A stretch of 64,000 nucleotides of DNA from Deltaproteobacteria bacterium (GTDB lineage: Bacteria; Myxococcota_A; JAADFL01): positions 45,731 to 109,730 of the forward strand of contig JAADFL010000087.1 in assembly GCA_013152945.1 (NCBI GenBank), in the 5' to 3' direction. Of this stretch, positions 36,801 to 45,725 are shown in pieces (positions within the stretch are counted from its first letter, which is position 1; each line of letters starts with the position of its first letter). The translations under genes were made by a program, and so were the position numbers. Below the pieces are notes generated by a model. That model saw only the letters and a program-made list of their open reading frames with translations, was not told the DNA's origin and did not search any database.

Positions 36801-37033
36801 AACAGGGAGATAATCCTGCTTTCAACAGATTCAATTTGTTCTTTTGTTGCAGTTGGAAGGCCATATACCTCGGACAAAGCCCGGTTCAAGCCGGCCTCGT
36901 CCAGCAGATCCAGAGCAAGAAGACTCGTGTCCAGCCTCCATCCTTGCTGTTTCGCCCTTGTTTCGGCTCTAACAATGTCCTCCTTGGAGACCAAGCCGGA
37001 CTTTAGGAGATAATCGTTTAAACCAAAACTCAT
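33875..37033 (-). CDS. MshEN - GAF - HEAT-repeat protein with Glu-Pro linker
   Basis: A 1052-residue multidomain protein, not recognised as a named family. Residues 1-150 match the GspE/MshE N-terminal (MshEN) domain, which in MshE binds cyclic-di-GMP; the second motif (RLDTSLLALDLLDEAGLNRAL) is better conserved than the first. Then come a charged coiled-coil region (about 170-300), a PEPEAE repeat linker (about 355-400), a GAF-like domain (about 420-585), a variable region, and several HEAT-like repeats (about 740-1050). No ATPase motif is present, so it is a scaffold or regulator, perhaps for type IV pili or secretion. The ATG at 37033 has AAGGGTT upstream. Confidence 0.68.
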   Translation of the reverse strand: MSFGLNDYLLKSGLVSKEDIVRAETRAKQQGWRLDTSLLALDLLDEAGLNRALSEVYGLPTATKEQIESVESRIISLFGRRYAERYNAVPIDSDERSITIAMLDPSDLTALDEIRFLTNLTVRPLAVSESRLAWALKKLYGTEIKQEISALLENLDIKTATVTKPNVTEYSSTKPMPSLPDAKEIEKRAREKAEQAELEAEKLKALFAKEEKERKQLEAFEKRRFKESRKEAERKALDDSWHQYVQLDKELKEKELQYLVEGQKNRAEKAAANSKKREPITKDSKEIEKAENVHDKNLPQAAFNQPEVPAIQYFAEEEAKVISEEDTKARAAKEEYARQEEMAAEEEQTRFFTMSEEIEPEAEPEPEAEPEPEAEPEPEAEPEPEAEPEPETKPEPEAELVQAKTGNKKREELGDEEFERLLASGSRARPIGRHYASIQEAIAAMTMAETRDKLIEIVLDYLGQTFGYSAFFVFDSTSARGLEARGQGLGGDDLKKVVMQLDKPSFFRTVMDIKAHYHGPVPPQETSENLCRKLYRGRPAAVLVVPVILKSRVVGALYMDSGSGQMDLAKLPETLTLTEALADNFRRIIAEHKKPKARGADQIKTAIKSPDKKDKGRLRLKEEQEEVIELPLSNAVPGFRNAGSAFDTRSSKAGARTRENSKIETGSGNNFPGIGSSSLTNDIEERHERIEKRAQEWRESLAGSRAENITEITGPDLNRDGLLPPLDSSRLWRADLSAEDGATYGSDVPDQSDLSDREARGAAEALARAGSDNLKPELIKDIVNKLESSDPGEQQKAFKKILENPEAYLPELIDIFPGKLLFNELVEDEPDDLRFHSMVLRCLVDIGQPAVSKILDLLEHDDWLKRFYAVKFFSRVLVPEAIKALSARLDDSDPRVSHEAQICLRSYKSFPNFKQFLEKMRENLGSSDEFTVLKAARILADNWDRDAVPTMIELLKKKKVSESVADVLKLIAMADIGTNYKKWKKWWKKHKDKPDMDWLIEGLESDDEEVRFAAIERLRDQTGRDFDYFATDDKRSRNKAIKKWHAWRQKQG
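35838..35961. repeat. 18-base tandem repeat encoding PEPEAE
   Basis: About six units of GGCTCCGGCTCGGCTTC(A/C) (plus-strand reading) encode the Glu-Pro-Glu-Ala linker of the MshEN-GAF-HEAT protein. The units differ at a few third positions. As the period is a multiple of three, copy-number change keeps the frame. Confidence 0.8.
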
Positions 37034-37224
37034 TTGAACCCTTGGAATCACTTAACCGGCAGACCCCAACTTACCGGAAAATCCCATGAATAGTGCACAA
37101 GTCCTTTTCACTGCCATAACACGATGGCTAGATTATCAGATGGAAGTCGCATGTCAAGAAGTGAGAATTGACGGACAAAACGGATGTTTTTCCATGATTC
37201 CCGTTGATTTCAGAAGAAAGGCAA

Positions 37225-38268
37225 TCAAGAAGACAATGCCTCTTTTATCGATTCATCAAAAGGTGGACGCAAAACACCTTTGTCTGTAATGAGCGCTGTC
37301 ACCAATTCAGCCGGGGTTACATCAAAGGCCGGGTTCCTGGCCTTGGCTCCTTTAGGTGCTATTCGTTTTTCAAAGACCGACAAGACCTCTTCCTGCCCCC
37401 TTTCCTCTATGGGAATATGTGAACCATCCGGCAACGAAGGATCCAGGGTTGACATGGGTAGGGCGGCATAAAAAGGAATTCCATGGTGCTTGCAAAGAAC
37501 CGCAACCGAGTATGTTCCTATTTTGTTTGCCACGTCACCGTTTGCAGCCGTTCTATCCGAACCGACGACAGCCAAATCGATCTCTCCGCTTTTCATCAAG
37601 GTAGCGGCAGCATTGTCGCAAATGTGGGTAACTTCGATGCCTTCTTTCATGAGTTCCCACACTGTGAGCCTGGCGCCCTGCAAAAGAGGCCGGGTCTCGT
37701 CGGCGAAAACCCGGATCTTTTTTCCCTGGTTATGAGCCTCCTTGATCACTGCAAGTGCGGTGCCTTCGCCACCGGTAGCTAGTGCGCCTGCATTGCAATG
37801 CGTCAAGATACTCGCTTCTCTTGGAATCAAATCGGCGCCGAACCGGCCTATTTTTTTACAGAGATTCCAATCTTCATCCAGGATTGCCATGGCTTCACGC
37901 TCGAGCACGGACACGATTTCACTGTTGTCCAGGTGTAAAGATTTTTTCAATTTCTCTTTGAGCCTGTTCAATGCCCAAAACAAGTTGACCGCCGTGGGTC
38001 TGGTTCGAGTCAAGCCTTCAATTGCCTCACTCAAAGCCGAATAAAAAGATTTTCGGTCCATTTCCATAAAACTCTTGGCGGCGAGCACGACTCCAAAGGC
38101 CGCCGCACAACCGATAGCAGGAGCCCCCCTTACAGCCAACCTCTTGATTGCATCAGCTACTTCCTGCCATTTAGTGCAGGTAATCCACACTTCTTCGATT
38201 GGCAACTTGGTCTGCTCGAGCAATTTCAATCCCTGATTGGTCCATTCCATGGCTCGCACATTGGTCAT
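37225..38268 (-). CDS. mtnA: Methylthioribose-1-phosphate isomerase
   Basis: A 347-residue enzyme of methionine salvage that converts 5-methylthioribose 1-phosphate to the ribulose form. The family landmarks RGAPAIGCAAAFGV, THCNAGALATGGEGTAL (with the catalytic Cys) and VGSDRTAANGDVANKIGTYS (with the catalytic Asp) are present. The ATG has AGGAGAGTAGAG upstream. No other mtn gene is seen in the window. A GCGAGG/CCTCGC hairpin (38303-38322) lies a little upstream on the minus strand. Confidence 0.96.
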   Translation of the reverse strand: MTNVRAMEWTNQGLKLLEQTKLPIEEVWITCTKWQEVADAIKRLAVRGAPAIGCAAAFGVVLAAKSFMEMDRKSFYSALSEAIEGLTRTRPTAVNLFWALNRLKEKLKKSLHLDNSEIVSVLEREAMAILDEDWNLCKKIGRFGADLIPREASILTHCNAGALATGGEGTALAVIKEAHNQGKKIRVFADETRPLLQGARLTVWELMKEGIEVTHICDNAAATLMKSGEIDLAVVGSDRTAANGDVANKIGTYSVAVLCKHHGIPFYAALPMSTLDPSLPDGSHIPIEERGQEEVLSVFEKRIAPKGAKARNPAFDVTPAELVTALITDKGVLRPPFDESIKEALSS

Positions 38269-38446
38269 TTTTCTCTACTCTCCTAATGTTCACGTGTTGA
38301 GAGCGAGGAATTTTGGCCTCGCCAATACAGCAACATCTGGCAGTACGCACACTTTGCAGGACATTTCATCTTCCAAGGCATGATTCCCTTTGGCTGCACA
38401 ATCACTTGTAAAAAAGCCGTCAAAGAGAATCAAAAAACATTAAAGT

Positions 38447-38476
38447 TTAAAATCATCCAACTTAAAATCATCCAAC
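38447..38476. repeat. Perfect 15-base tandem duplication
   Basis: TTAAAATCATCCAAC occurs twice in direct succession in the gap downstream of the zinc-ribbon/TPR gene. It is outside any coding region and has no recognised role. Confidence 0.7.
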
Positions 38477-38496
38477 CGGAGAGAAAACAAGCAATC

Positions 38497-40797
38497 CTAC
38501 TTATTGTCTTCGATGTATTTCCTGGCAATGGTCGCGCCTTCACCCTTTGATACATATTTCAAATATTTTTGGTAATAGGTTATAGCCATTTTCTTGTTTC
38601 CCTGGAACTTATAGGACTCGCCCATGCCCAGCAGTGCATCACTATAGCGGGGGCTTACCTTTAGTGCTTTTTGAAATTCGCTGATAGCGGCCCTGAAGGC
38701 CTCGAGGTCAATATAGGCCCACCCCATTCCTGCATGGGGCTGTGGAGCATCCGGCTTGAGATCCGCCGCCTTTTCAAATGCATCAAGGGCCTTTTCATAT
38801 TTTCCCCTGGCCCTGTACCTGTTTCCAAGTGCCAGCATCCTGGCAAAACCGGCCTCGATGTTTTTTGACCGTTTTTCTTTATTTCTTATCTCCTTGCTCG
38901 TTTGCATCCCGCGATTTTTCTTCAGGGGCTCTTTATTCGTGGACATGACATTGTGGGTTGTTTTAGAGGAGGTCCCCTCTTTTTGTGCTTTCTTGATTTC
39001 GTTTTCCTCTTTATTATTTGACGGCTGTGTTGACTTCTCTTTGCCGGTAAAATGTTTCTCTTGTCCGGCATGACTCTTCGACAGCAGTGCGTTGATTCTC
39101 TTTAGCGCTGCTTGTGCAGCTTCGTGATCAGGATTTTTCCCCAGTATCGATTTGAGGTTTTTCTTTGCCTTTACAAGATCTCCTGCAGCTATCATCGCCA
39201 TTGCCTTGCGATACGATGCCCTGATCATGTCCGGTTGCATGGACAAGGCCTTGTCAAGGTCCTTGAGACCTGCCTTGAACTGCCTGGGATCAGTAACTTT
39301 GAATGCACCGCGTTCGAATACTACAAGCGGGTTGTCAGGATGCTCCTTGATAATCGCACCCACCAAGTCGGCTACATCTTTCCTTTTCTGATCTCCACCA
39401 AAGACCCGATAAAAATCCGCAAGCGCAAGCCTGACCCACATGCTTTCCGGCTCGTCCTTTTGAGCCTTCTCGATATTTTTCCAGGCTCGACCGTGAATAG
39501 GTCCTATCCTGTCTTGGAGGCTCTTGTATCTCCGCACCAGGTCATTGAATTCAACCACGGCAGCCCGCTTGGCCTTTTCATCATCAGCAGGAATGGATGC
39601 CATTTTTTTCTTCAACTCATTAAGACTTTTTCTCAACGGAACCATCATGTCATTGATTTGCTCGGCCTCTGCAGAGTCAACAAGCCCCATTCCGGCCAGG
39701 GCTCCTGCCCAGACCGGATCTGCCTTATGAGCCTTTTCAAAGTCTTTCCTTGCTTCTTCGAACCCATGATAATTGTCTTTGTACAGTGCCTTGATGCCGG
39801 TTTCAAAGGCTGCCTCGGCCTCGCTGTTGGCCCCTCCCATTCCCAAAAGGGATTTCATCGTATCGGGTATAAAAACAAATAATAGGGCTATAATGCAGAT
39901 CAGGCCGATTACTACTCCCGCAATGATCTTACCCCTGCCGATAGGGACATGGCCTTCATCCAGGTCCGAGAAATCATCGTACTCGTCGGCCACCGGCTCC
40001 TTGGCCATCCATTCACCGGTATCCGTTCTCATTTGAGCAGCGGATTCTTCCATTTCATTTCCGGCAAATCCGCCGCCTGATTGAGATGCCTGCGGTTCCG
40101 GCCGTGACACTGCCGGCTGCTCGGGCGTCAAGGATGCCGGTTGAACAGCCTCCGGCTCTGCCGGTGCGCTTGAGTCCGGCTGCACAACAGGTTGCTGTTG
40201 CACGGGTTCCTGTGTGACTTGGGGTGGTTCAGGTTGTTGCACAACAGGTTGGGCCACAGGTTGGGGCACCGAGATAGGAGCCGGGACCTCGTATGAGCCG
40301 CCGGCCCGGGGTTGGGTTTGAAATGCTTGGGCAGGCTCTGCTTGCTGCGAACCGGCAGCCCATGCAGGATCGGCAGCAGGATATGAGGCTCCAGGACCAG
40401 GCGCGGTCGCGGCCGGTGTTTGTGAAACGGCATCGCCCGGTGAAGGAGATACCGGAGCAACCGTGCCCTCGACTGCTGCAAAAAAGGCCTGCAGCTCGAT
40501 TATGTCGCCTAATCTCCTCCACACCTCACCTGTCTTGGATATCTGGTCGTCCCTGCAGACTTTGCGTTCAACTATCCATCTTTGAAGCGTGGTGAGATCG
40601 CGAAAAGAAAACTCACTTCCGTTCACCGTGCGTACATGCCACTCGTTTTCCACAGGGGCCGCATCCAAAGGTGCCTCTTGTTTCTTTACAAGAAATTCAT
40701 GACCGCACTGTGTGCACTTGACAACCACGCCCGTAGCCGTAACGCGATTGTCGTCGAAATCATAGAGGGTTCCACACTTGGGGCATTTTACGTCCAT
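38497..40797 (-). CDS. MJ0042-type zinc-ribbon, GYF-like and TPR membrane protein
   Basis: A 766-residue protein typical of deltaproteobacteria. An MJ0042-type zinc ribbon opens the protein (CPKC...CTQC, residues 5-35), followed by a GYF-like domain (about 50-110, with WHVRTVNGSEFSFRDLTTLQ), a long Pro/Gln/Ala-rich linker (about 115-250), one membrane segment (about 285-310), and a C-terminal half with TPR repeats interrupted by a Lys-rich region. It should be membrane-anchored with its zinc-ribbon part in the cytosol and the TPR part in the periplasm, or the reverse. Homologous architectures act as regulators or scaffolds; the exact role is unknown. Confidence 0.78.
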   Translation of the reverse strand: MDVKCPKCGTLYDFDDNRVTATGVVVKCTQCGHEFLVKKQEAPLDAAPVENEWHVRTVNGSEFSFRDLTTLQRWIVERKVCRDDQISKTGEVWRRLGDIIELQAFFAAVEGTVAPVSPSPGDAVSQTPAATAPGPGASYPAADPAWAAGSQQAEPAQAFQTQPRAGGSYEVPAPISVPQPVAQPVVQQPEPPQVTQEPVQQQPVVQPDSSAPAEPEAVQPASLTPEQPAVSRPEPQASQSGGGFAGNEMEESAAQMRTDTGEWMAKEPVADEYDDFSDLDEGHVPIGRGKIIAGVVIGLICIIALLFVFIPDTMKSLLGMGGANSEAEAAFETGIKALYKDNYHGFEEARKDFEKAHKADPVWAGALAGMGLVDSAEAEQINDMMVPLRKSLNELKKKMASIPADDEKAKRAAVVEFNDLVRRYKSLQDRIGPIHGRAWKNIEKAQKDEPESMWVRLALADFYRVFGGDQKRKDVADLVGAIIKEHPDNPLVVFERGAFKVTDPRQFKAGLKDLDKALSMQPDMIRASYRKAMAMIAAGDLVKAKKNLKSILGKNPDHEAAQAALKRINALLSKSHAGQEKHFTGKEKSTQPSNNKEENEIKKAQKEGTSSKTTHNVMSTNKEPLKKNRGMQTSKEIRNKEKRSKNIEAGFARMLALGNRYRARGKYEKALDAFEKAADLKPDAPQPHAGMGWAYIDLEAFRAAISEFQKALKVSPRYSDALLGMGESYKFQGNKKMAITYYQKYLKYVSKGEGATIARKYIEDNK

Positions 40798-40948
40798 TGG
40801 ACGCTCCCTTTGTAGCGCGGCAATAATGCCGGCCTTAAGGCTTGCTTTTCATACATCCGTACATCTAAAAAGCCGGGTATCACAGTAAGAACCAAAGATC
40901 AAGGATCTATGATTTCCTCCAAACATTTAAAAAGCTGTAACGAACCAT

Positions 40949-43177
40949 TCACCCGCCTGGAAACAAGAACCTGGCTATTATTGTACGCCGGCCGTGTTGG
41001 ATGAAATTCACGTCCACTCTCGCATCAGGCCCATTACCGCGGACTTCAAGGATCCTGCCCGTGCCGAAAGTCGGGTGGTGTACCTCCATTCCCAGGGAAA
41101 TGCCATGTTCCCAAACCGGCTCGATGTGTTCGATCCCGGGAGGTACTCGTGCTCTATCCAATGATTGGTCAAACTCCGGATCAAATCGTTGCCCCTGGAA
41201 AAGGCCGGATTTATATGATCTGTCCGCGAGATGCACGTTCTTGAATTCGACCAGATCCGGTGGGATTTCATTGAGAAACCTGCTGTCCTTGCTGACCCTG
41301 GTCGTGCCGAATGTGGCTCTTCTTTGTGCATTGACCAGAAAAAGCTTTTTTTTCGCCCTGGTCATGGCCACGTAACACAACCTTCTCTCTTCTTCCACGT
41401 CATTGTCCTCGATACTCCTTGCGTGCGGAAAGAGGCCATCCTCCAGGCCTACGATAAAGACCGCATCAAATTCCAGGCCCTTGGCAAGATGAACGGTCAT
41501 CAACACCACCGAGTCCTTTGTCATGTCCGCCTGGTCCACGTCCGTAGCAAGGGCGGCCTTTTCCAGGAATCCATCAAGAGATCTGTCGCCGTACATTTCC
41601 TCATAATCGCTTGCAGCATTCAACAGCTCGCCTAGATTCTCCACCCTGCTGTCCGCTTCCGGTGTGTCTTGTTGTTGCAAGTGTCTTACCAACCCGAACT
41701 CATCGATAAGCAGGCTCATCGTTTCGTACACGGACAGCCTCCCGGCCTTTTCACTGATTTTCTGTAGGATGTCGAGAAAATTTCGTATCGACGACGCCGG
41801 CCCCTTGCTTAGGATGTTACGCTCGATTGCCAAGTTCAATGCATCGAACAGGCAGATGTCTTTTCTTGTCGCCAGGTTCAACACCTTATCCAAGGTAGTC
41901 TTGCCTATACCCCTTGGCGGATAGTTAATTATTCTGGTAAGGGCGATGGAATCAGCGTGATTCTTGATAACCCTTAAGTAGGCCAGTGCATCCTTGATTT
42001 CCGCCCTTTCGAAAAACCTGTGTCCTCCGACTACGACATGCGGAATTCCCCGGAGGCTGCATGCCTGCTCCAATAACCTGGATTGGGCATTCGTTCTAAA
42101 AAAAACCGCGCATTCGCTTGGAGAAAAACCTGTTTCGAACAACTCTTTCAATTTTCTCGACACGAAATCAGCTTCCTCGCGATCATCCGAGAGGCTCCAT
42201 GACTCGATAAGTGAGCCTTCGGGATTGGCCGTAAATAATTCTTTGGGTTTTCGCCTCTTGTTATGGGTTATCAACGACCCCGCGAGGTTAAGAATATTTG
42301 CTGTGGACCTGTAGTTCTCCTGCAATGTCACGATCTTTGTTCCCGGAAAACCATGCTCGAACCGCAAGATGTTTTCTATGTCGGCTCCGCGCCATCCGTA
42401 AATGGACTGGTCATCATCACCCACTACCACCAGGCTTTCACTCTTGGATGCAAGCTCCTTGATCAAGAGATATTGGACCGTGTTCGTATCCTGGTACTCG
42501 TCCACGAGGATATGCTTCCATCTCTTTTGGTATATTTCCAGGATTTCCCTGTTTTTCCTGAAAAGCCTGTGGGTAAACCAGAGCAGATCACTAAAATCAA
42601 ATGCATCCAGTTCCTTCATCTTTTTTTGATAGTGCTGTGCGACTTTTACGAGCAACTTGTCGATTGCCCGTTTTTTACTTCCTTTTACAGGATCCAGTCC
42701 CTTGTTCTTATGGCTTTCGATATAGTACAACGCGAGACCCATGGCCAGCGATTTATCATCGAGGTTCAGGTCTTTGTATACACGTTTCAGCACGGCTCTC
42801 TGGTCATTCCTGTCATAGATGGTAAAGCTTGTGGTACGCCCTGCCAGCTCGGCATGACGTCTCAGTATCTTTGCGCAAGTGGCATGAAATGTTCCGATCC
42901 AAGCCCTGTATGAAGAACCGCCCAAGAGAGATTCCACCCTTTCCTTCATTTCACCCGCTGCCTTGTTGGTAAATGTCAAGGCAAGGATTTCCTCGGGCAT
43001 GACATTGCATGACCTGACCAGGTAGGCAATCCTGAAGGTTATGGTCCTGGTCTTGCCACTGCCTGCGCCCGCCAGGATCAGGAGGGGTCCGCCTGCATGC
43101 TCCACTGCCTTCTTTTGTGCAGGATTGAGCTTCTCTGCCAGGTCATCAGGCAACGGAGGCATTGTAGGCATATGCAT
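40949..43177 (-). CDS. pcrA: UvrD/PcrA-type superfamily 1 DNA helicase
   Basis: A 742-residue SF1A 3'-5' helicase for DNA repair and replication restart. The Walker A motif GAGSGKTRT, motif II DEYQDTN, motif III GDDDQSIYGWRGAD, motif V VHLAKGLEFDAVFIVG and motif VI LCYVAMTRAKKKLFL are all present. The C-terminal segment ends with a Tudor-like part (GTGRILEVRG) typical of PcrA, giving the Gram-positive-type rather than E. coli UvrD tail. The ATG lies 2 bases after the stop of the GlmU-like gene, within its ribosome-binding site (AAGAGG). Confidence 0.95.
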   Translation of the reverse strand: MHMPTMPPLPDDLAEKLNPAQKKAVEHAGGPLLILAGAGSGKTRTITFRIAYLVRSCNVMPEEILALTFTNKAAGEMKERVESLLGGSSYRAWIGTFHATCAKILRRHAELAGRTTSFTIYDRNDQRAVLKRVYKDLNLDDKSLAMGLALYYIESHKNKGLDPVKGSKKRAIDKLLVKVAQHYQKKMKELDAFDFSDLLWFTHRLFRKNREILEIYQKRWKHILVDEYQDTNTVQYLLIKELASKSESLVVVGDDDQSIYGWRGADIENILRFEHGFPGTKIVTLQENYRSTANILNLAGSLITHNKRRKPKELFTANPEGSLIESWSLSDDREEADFVSRKLKELFETGFSPSECAVFFRTNAQSRLLEQACSLRGIPHVVVGGHRFFERAEIKDALAYLRVIKNHADSIALTRIINYPPRGIGKTTLDKVLNLATRKDICLFDALNLAIERNILSKGPASSIRNFLDILQKISEKAGRLSVYETMSLLIDEFGLVRHLQQQDTPEADSRVENLGELLNAASDYEEMYGDRSLDGFLEKAALATDVDQADMTKDSVVLMTVHLAKGLEFDAVFIVGLEDGLFPHARSIEDNDVEEERRLCYVAMTRAKKKLFLVNAQRRATFGTTRVSKDSRFLNEIPPDLVEFKNVHLADRSYKSGLFQGQRFDPEFDQSLDRARVPPGIEHIEPVWEHGISLGMEVHHPTFGTGRILEVRGNGPDARVDVNFIQHGRRTIIARFLFPGG

Positions 43178-43179
43178 GA

Positions 43180-44253
43180 TCAGGTCCTCTTGTCGTAATC
43201 CCGGTCTTCAATCACGCTGTTGGCTCGAATTACGGTTCCACTATTGATACGTGAGTTTGAAACAACTGCGCCGGGACCTATTACAACGTCGTTACCTAAA
43301 TAGGAGTTGTTGATCGTGCAATTATGGCCAAGGAAACAGCCTTTTCCGATCCTGGTTTGTCCGACGAGAGCGGCCCCTGCTTCGATAACCGTATCTCTTC
43401 CGACCTGAACAAGAAAATCGAGCCTTACTGTTCCCGGAGACCTGAGGGTTACGCCGCTTTTCAAAAGTGATTCTATTTTTTTATTTTGGATTCTTTCTAT
43501 GGCATCCGCCAACTGTGCGCGATCATTTACTCCCTTTATCTCTCCAGGGTCACCGGCCTGCAATGCCCCGACTTTCAGGCCTGACGAGACAGCCATGTAC
43601 ACCAGGTCGGTAAGATAGAATTCCCTTTTCACATTCTTGTTGCCTATCTTGGACAAGCCCTTTTTAAGTAGCGTAAAATCGACAAGATATATTCCGGCAT
43701 TCACCTCTTTTATCCGTTTTTCCGTCCGTGATGAATCCTTTTCCTCCACGATCCTAAGGACTTCTCCTTTCGAATCTCTGACTATCCTGCCGTACCCGAA
43801 TGGATCGTCCATCATGGCGGAGAGGATTACCATGGGTTCTCCTTTTCGTTCGGCCCTGGACAACATCCTCTTCAATGTCTGTAGTGAAAGTCCGGGCACA
43901 TCGCCGTACAAGATCAAGACCTTGCCTGAAAATCCCTTTAATAGCTTGACACCTTGAAGCACTGCATGGGCCGTGCCCAAGCGCTTCTCCTGAAAGGCGG
44001 TCAGCAATCTGCAACCCGGCCTCACGTGGTCTGCAGCAACGCGTGAGACCCGGGTCCTGCCCTTGCCGACCACAACCACTATCGGATCGGCCTTGAGTTT
44101 GCCAGACAGCCGCACCGGGAACGCAAGCATGGGAAGGCCTGCCACCTGATGCAACACCTTGGCCAGAGACGATTTCATCCTGGTGCCTTCTCCGGCAGCC
44201 AGAATAATCGATGCCAGGTGGCTTTCTCTGTTCTTTCTCACATCAACAACCAA
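43180..44253 (-). CDS. GlmU-like UDP-GlcNAc pyrophosphorylase lacking the acetyltransferase end
   Basis: A 357-residue protein. The nucleotidyltransferase domain (about 10-245) has LAAGEGTRMKSSLAKVLHQV, the YGDVPG loop and GVNDRAQLADAI, as in GlmU. The left-handed beta-helix that follows (about 255-350) is short: it stops before the region that in full GlmU (about 456 residues) holds the acetyl-CoA site and catalytic His. So uridylyltransfer is likely but acetylation is not. A separate acetyltransferase would be needed, or the substrate differs. A TTG start directly follows the malic enzyme stop. The call as a truncated GlmU is secure; the sugar is inferred. Confidence 0.8.
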   Translation of the reverse strand: MVVDVRKNRESHLASIILAAGEGTRMKSSLAKVLHQVAGLPMLAFPVRLSGKLKADPIVVVVGKGRTRVSRVAADHVRPGCRLLTAFQEKRLGTAHAVLQGVKLLKGFSGKVLILYGDVPGLSLQTLKRMLSRAERKGEPMVILSAMMDDPFGYGRIVRDSKGEVLRIVEEKDSSRTEKRIKEVNAGIYLVDFTLLKKGLSKIGNKNVKREFYLTDLVYMAVSSGLKVGALQAGDPGEIKGVNDRAQLADAIERIQNKKIESLLKSGVTLRSPGTVRLDFLVQVGRDTVIEAGAALVGQTRIGKGCFLGHNCTINNSYLGNDVVIGPGAVVSNSRINSGTVIRANSVIEDRDYDKRT

Positions 44254-45612
44254 TCATTCAGGAGGCATTGGAATGAGTCCTGCATCGACCAGCACTTCGA
44301 GATCTTTTCTGGCCTTTCTTATTTTTTCCTCTGCAATGTTGTATATTTCTTCTTTAGCCAAAGGAATACCTGCAACACCTTGCTCAACGGCCTTTGCGCC
44401 GACCGCAGCAGCCTCTCTCGGGTACACCTCCCACTCATCCATTGTCGGGATAAGGTGATCTTCCGTCATTCCCCTGTCTGCAGCGCATGCTGCAAGTTCT
44501 TCTGCAGCAGCTATGCACATCTCGTCTGTAATCGTCCTGGCCCTGACATCCAGGGTGCCCCTGAAGATACCAGGGAAACCGAGTGAGTTGTTTACCTGAT
44601 TTGGAAAGTCGGATCTTCCGGTGGCAACTATCCTGGCACCTGCCTCCTTTGCTTCCCACGGCCAGATTTCAGGAACGGGATTGGCGCAGGTGAATACAAT
44701 GGAGTCCCTTGCCATCGAAGCGATCCACTCTTGCTTGATGAAACCAGGCCCCGGCTTCGAAAGCGATATTGTCACATCGGCCCCGTTCATGGCTTCTGCA
44801 ATGCCTCCGGATTTGCAATCAGGATTGGTAAGCTCGCAAAATTTCCATTTTTCATGGAAATTTTCCATTATCGTCTGCCTGTCCCGCCTGTCCCTATGAA
44901 GGATGCCCTTGCTGTCAACGAGCAACATCAGCTTGGGATCTACGCCTGCCTTTATCAGCAACCTGGCTATTGCAATGTTTGCAGCGCCGGAACCTACCAT
45001 GGTCACCTTTATTTGGGAGATGTCTTTACCAACGAGTTTCAATGCATTGATAAGTCCTGCCAAGGTAACTGCGGCCGTGCCTTGCTGATCGTCGTGCCAT
45101 ATCGGTATTCGAGCTTCCTGTCGCAGGGTGTCCAATACCTTGAAGCATTTAGGTTGGGAAATATCTTCCAGGTTCACTCCGCCGAAAGAAGGCTGAAGCA
45201 ACAGCACGGTCTTAATCAACTCATCGGGATCCTTGGTGTCAAGGCATAGTGGAAATGCATCCACTCCTCCCAAGTACTTGAATAAGATTGCCTTTCCTTC
45301 CATGACCGGAAGACCGGCCTCCGGTCCTATGTCACCCAGGCCCAGCACTCTTGTTCCGTCACTTACGACTGCAACCGTGTTTCCCTTGTTCGTGTAATCG
45401 AATACCTTTTCCGGGTTGGCCTCGATATCCTTGCAAGGCGCTGCCACTCCAGGTGTATACCATATGGCCCAGTCATCCGAACTCCTGATAGGACACTTGG
45501 GCATGACCTGGAGCTTACCCTTGTAGAAGGGATGAAACTTCATGGCATCTTTTGATGGTTTTTCCGCCTTTTTCAGTAATGATTCCCTGGTAACATCATT
45601 CGTTCGGCTCAT
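44254..45612 (-). CDS. Malic enzyme (NAD(P)-dependent)
   Basis: A 452-residue short-type malic enzyme that decarboxylates malate to pyruvate. Sequence landmarks include [46 protein letters not shown], and [20 protein letters not shown], with the metal-binding Asp residues. The dinucleotide-binding loop is [14 protein letters not shown]. The ATG at 45612 has GGAGAT just upstream; a longer frame to 45681 is open but lacks support. The cofactor (NAD or NADP) cannot be told by eye. Its stop is immediately followed by the TTG of the GlmU-like gene. Confidence 0.93.
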   Translation of the reverse strand: MSRTNDVTRESLLKKAEKPSKDAMKFHPFYKGKLQVMPKCPIRSSDDWAIWYTPGVAAPCKDIEANPEKVFDYTNKGNTVAVVSDGTRVLGLGDIGPEAGLPVMEGKAILFKYLGGVDAFPLCLDTKDPDELIKTVLLLQPSFGGVNLEDISQPKCFKVLDTLRQEARIPIWHDDQQGTAAVTLAGLINALKLVGKDISQIKVTMVGSGAANIAIARLLIKAGVDPKLMLLVDSKGILHRDRRDRQTIMENFHEKWKFCELTNPDCKSGGIAEAMNGADVTISLSKPGPGFIKQEWIASMARDSIVFTCANPVPEIWPWEAKEAGARIVATGRSDFPNQVNNSLGFPGIFRGTLDVRARTITDEMCIAAAEELAACAADRGMTEDHLIPTMDEWEVYPREAAAVGAKAVEQGVAGIPLAKEEIYNIAEEKIRKARKDLEVLVDAGLIPMPPE

Positions 45613-45725
45613 ATCTCCGCGCTCCTCTTGCAAGTTCTCCTTGTATTTCATCCGTACTTTCCCTGTTAAGGCCAAGTACAAAAGGACACTACTCCCTAAT
45701 AATCCCGGAGGCGGTCCTTATCAAG

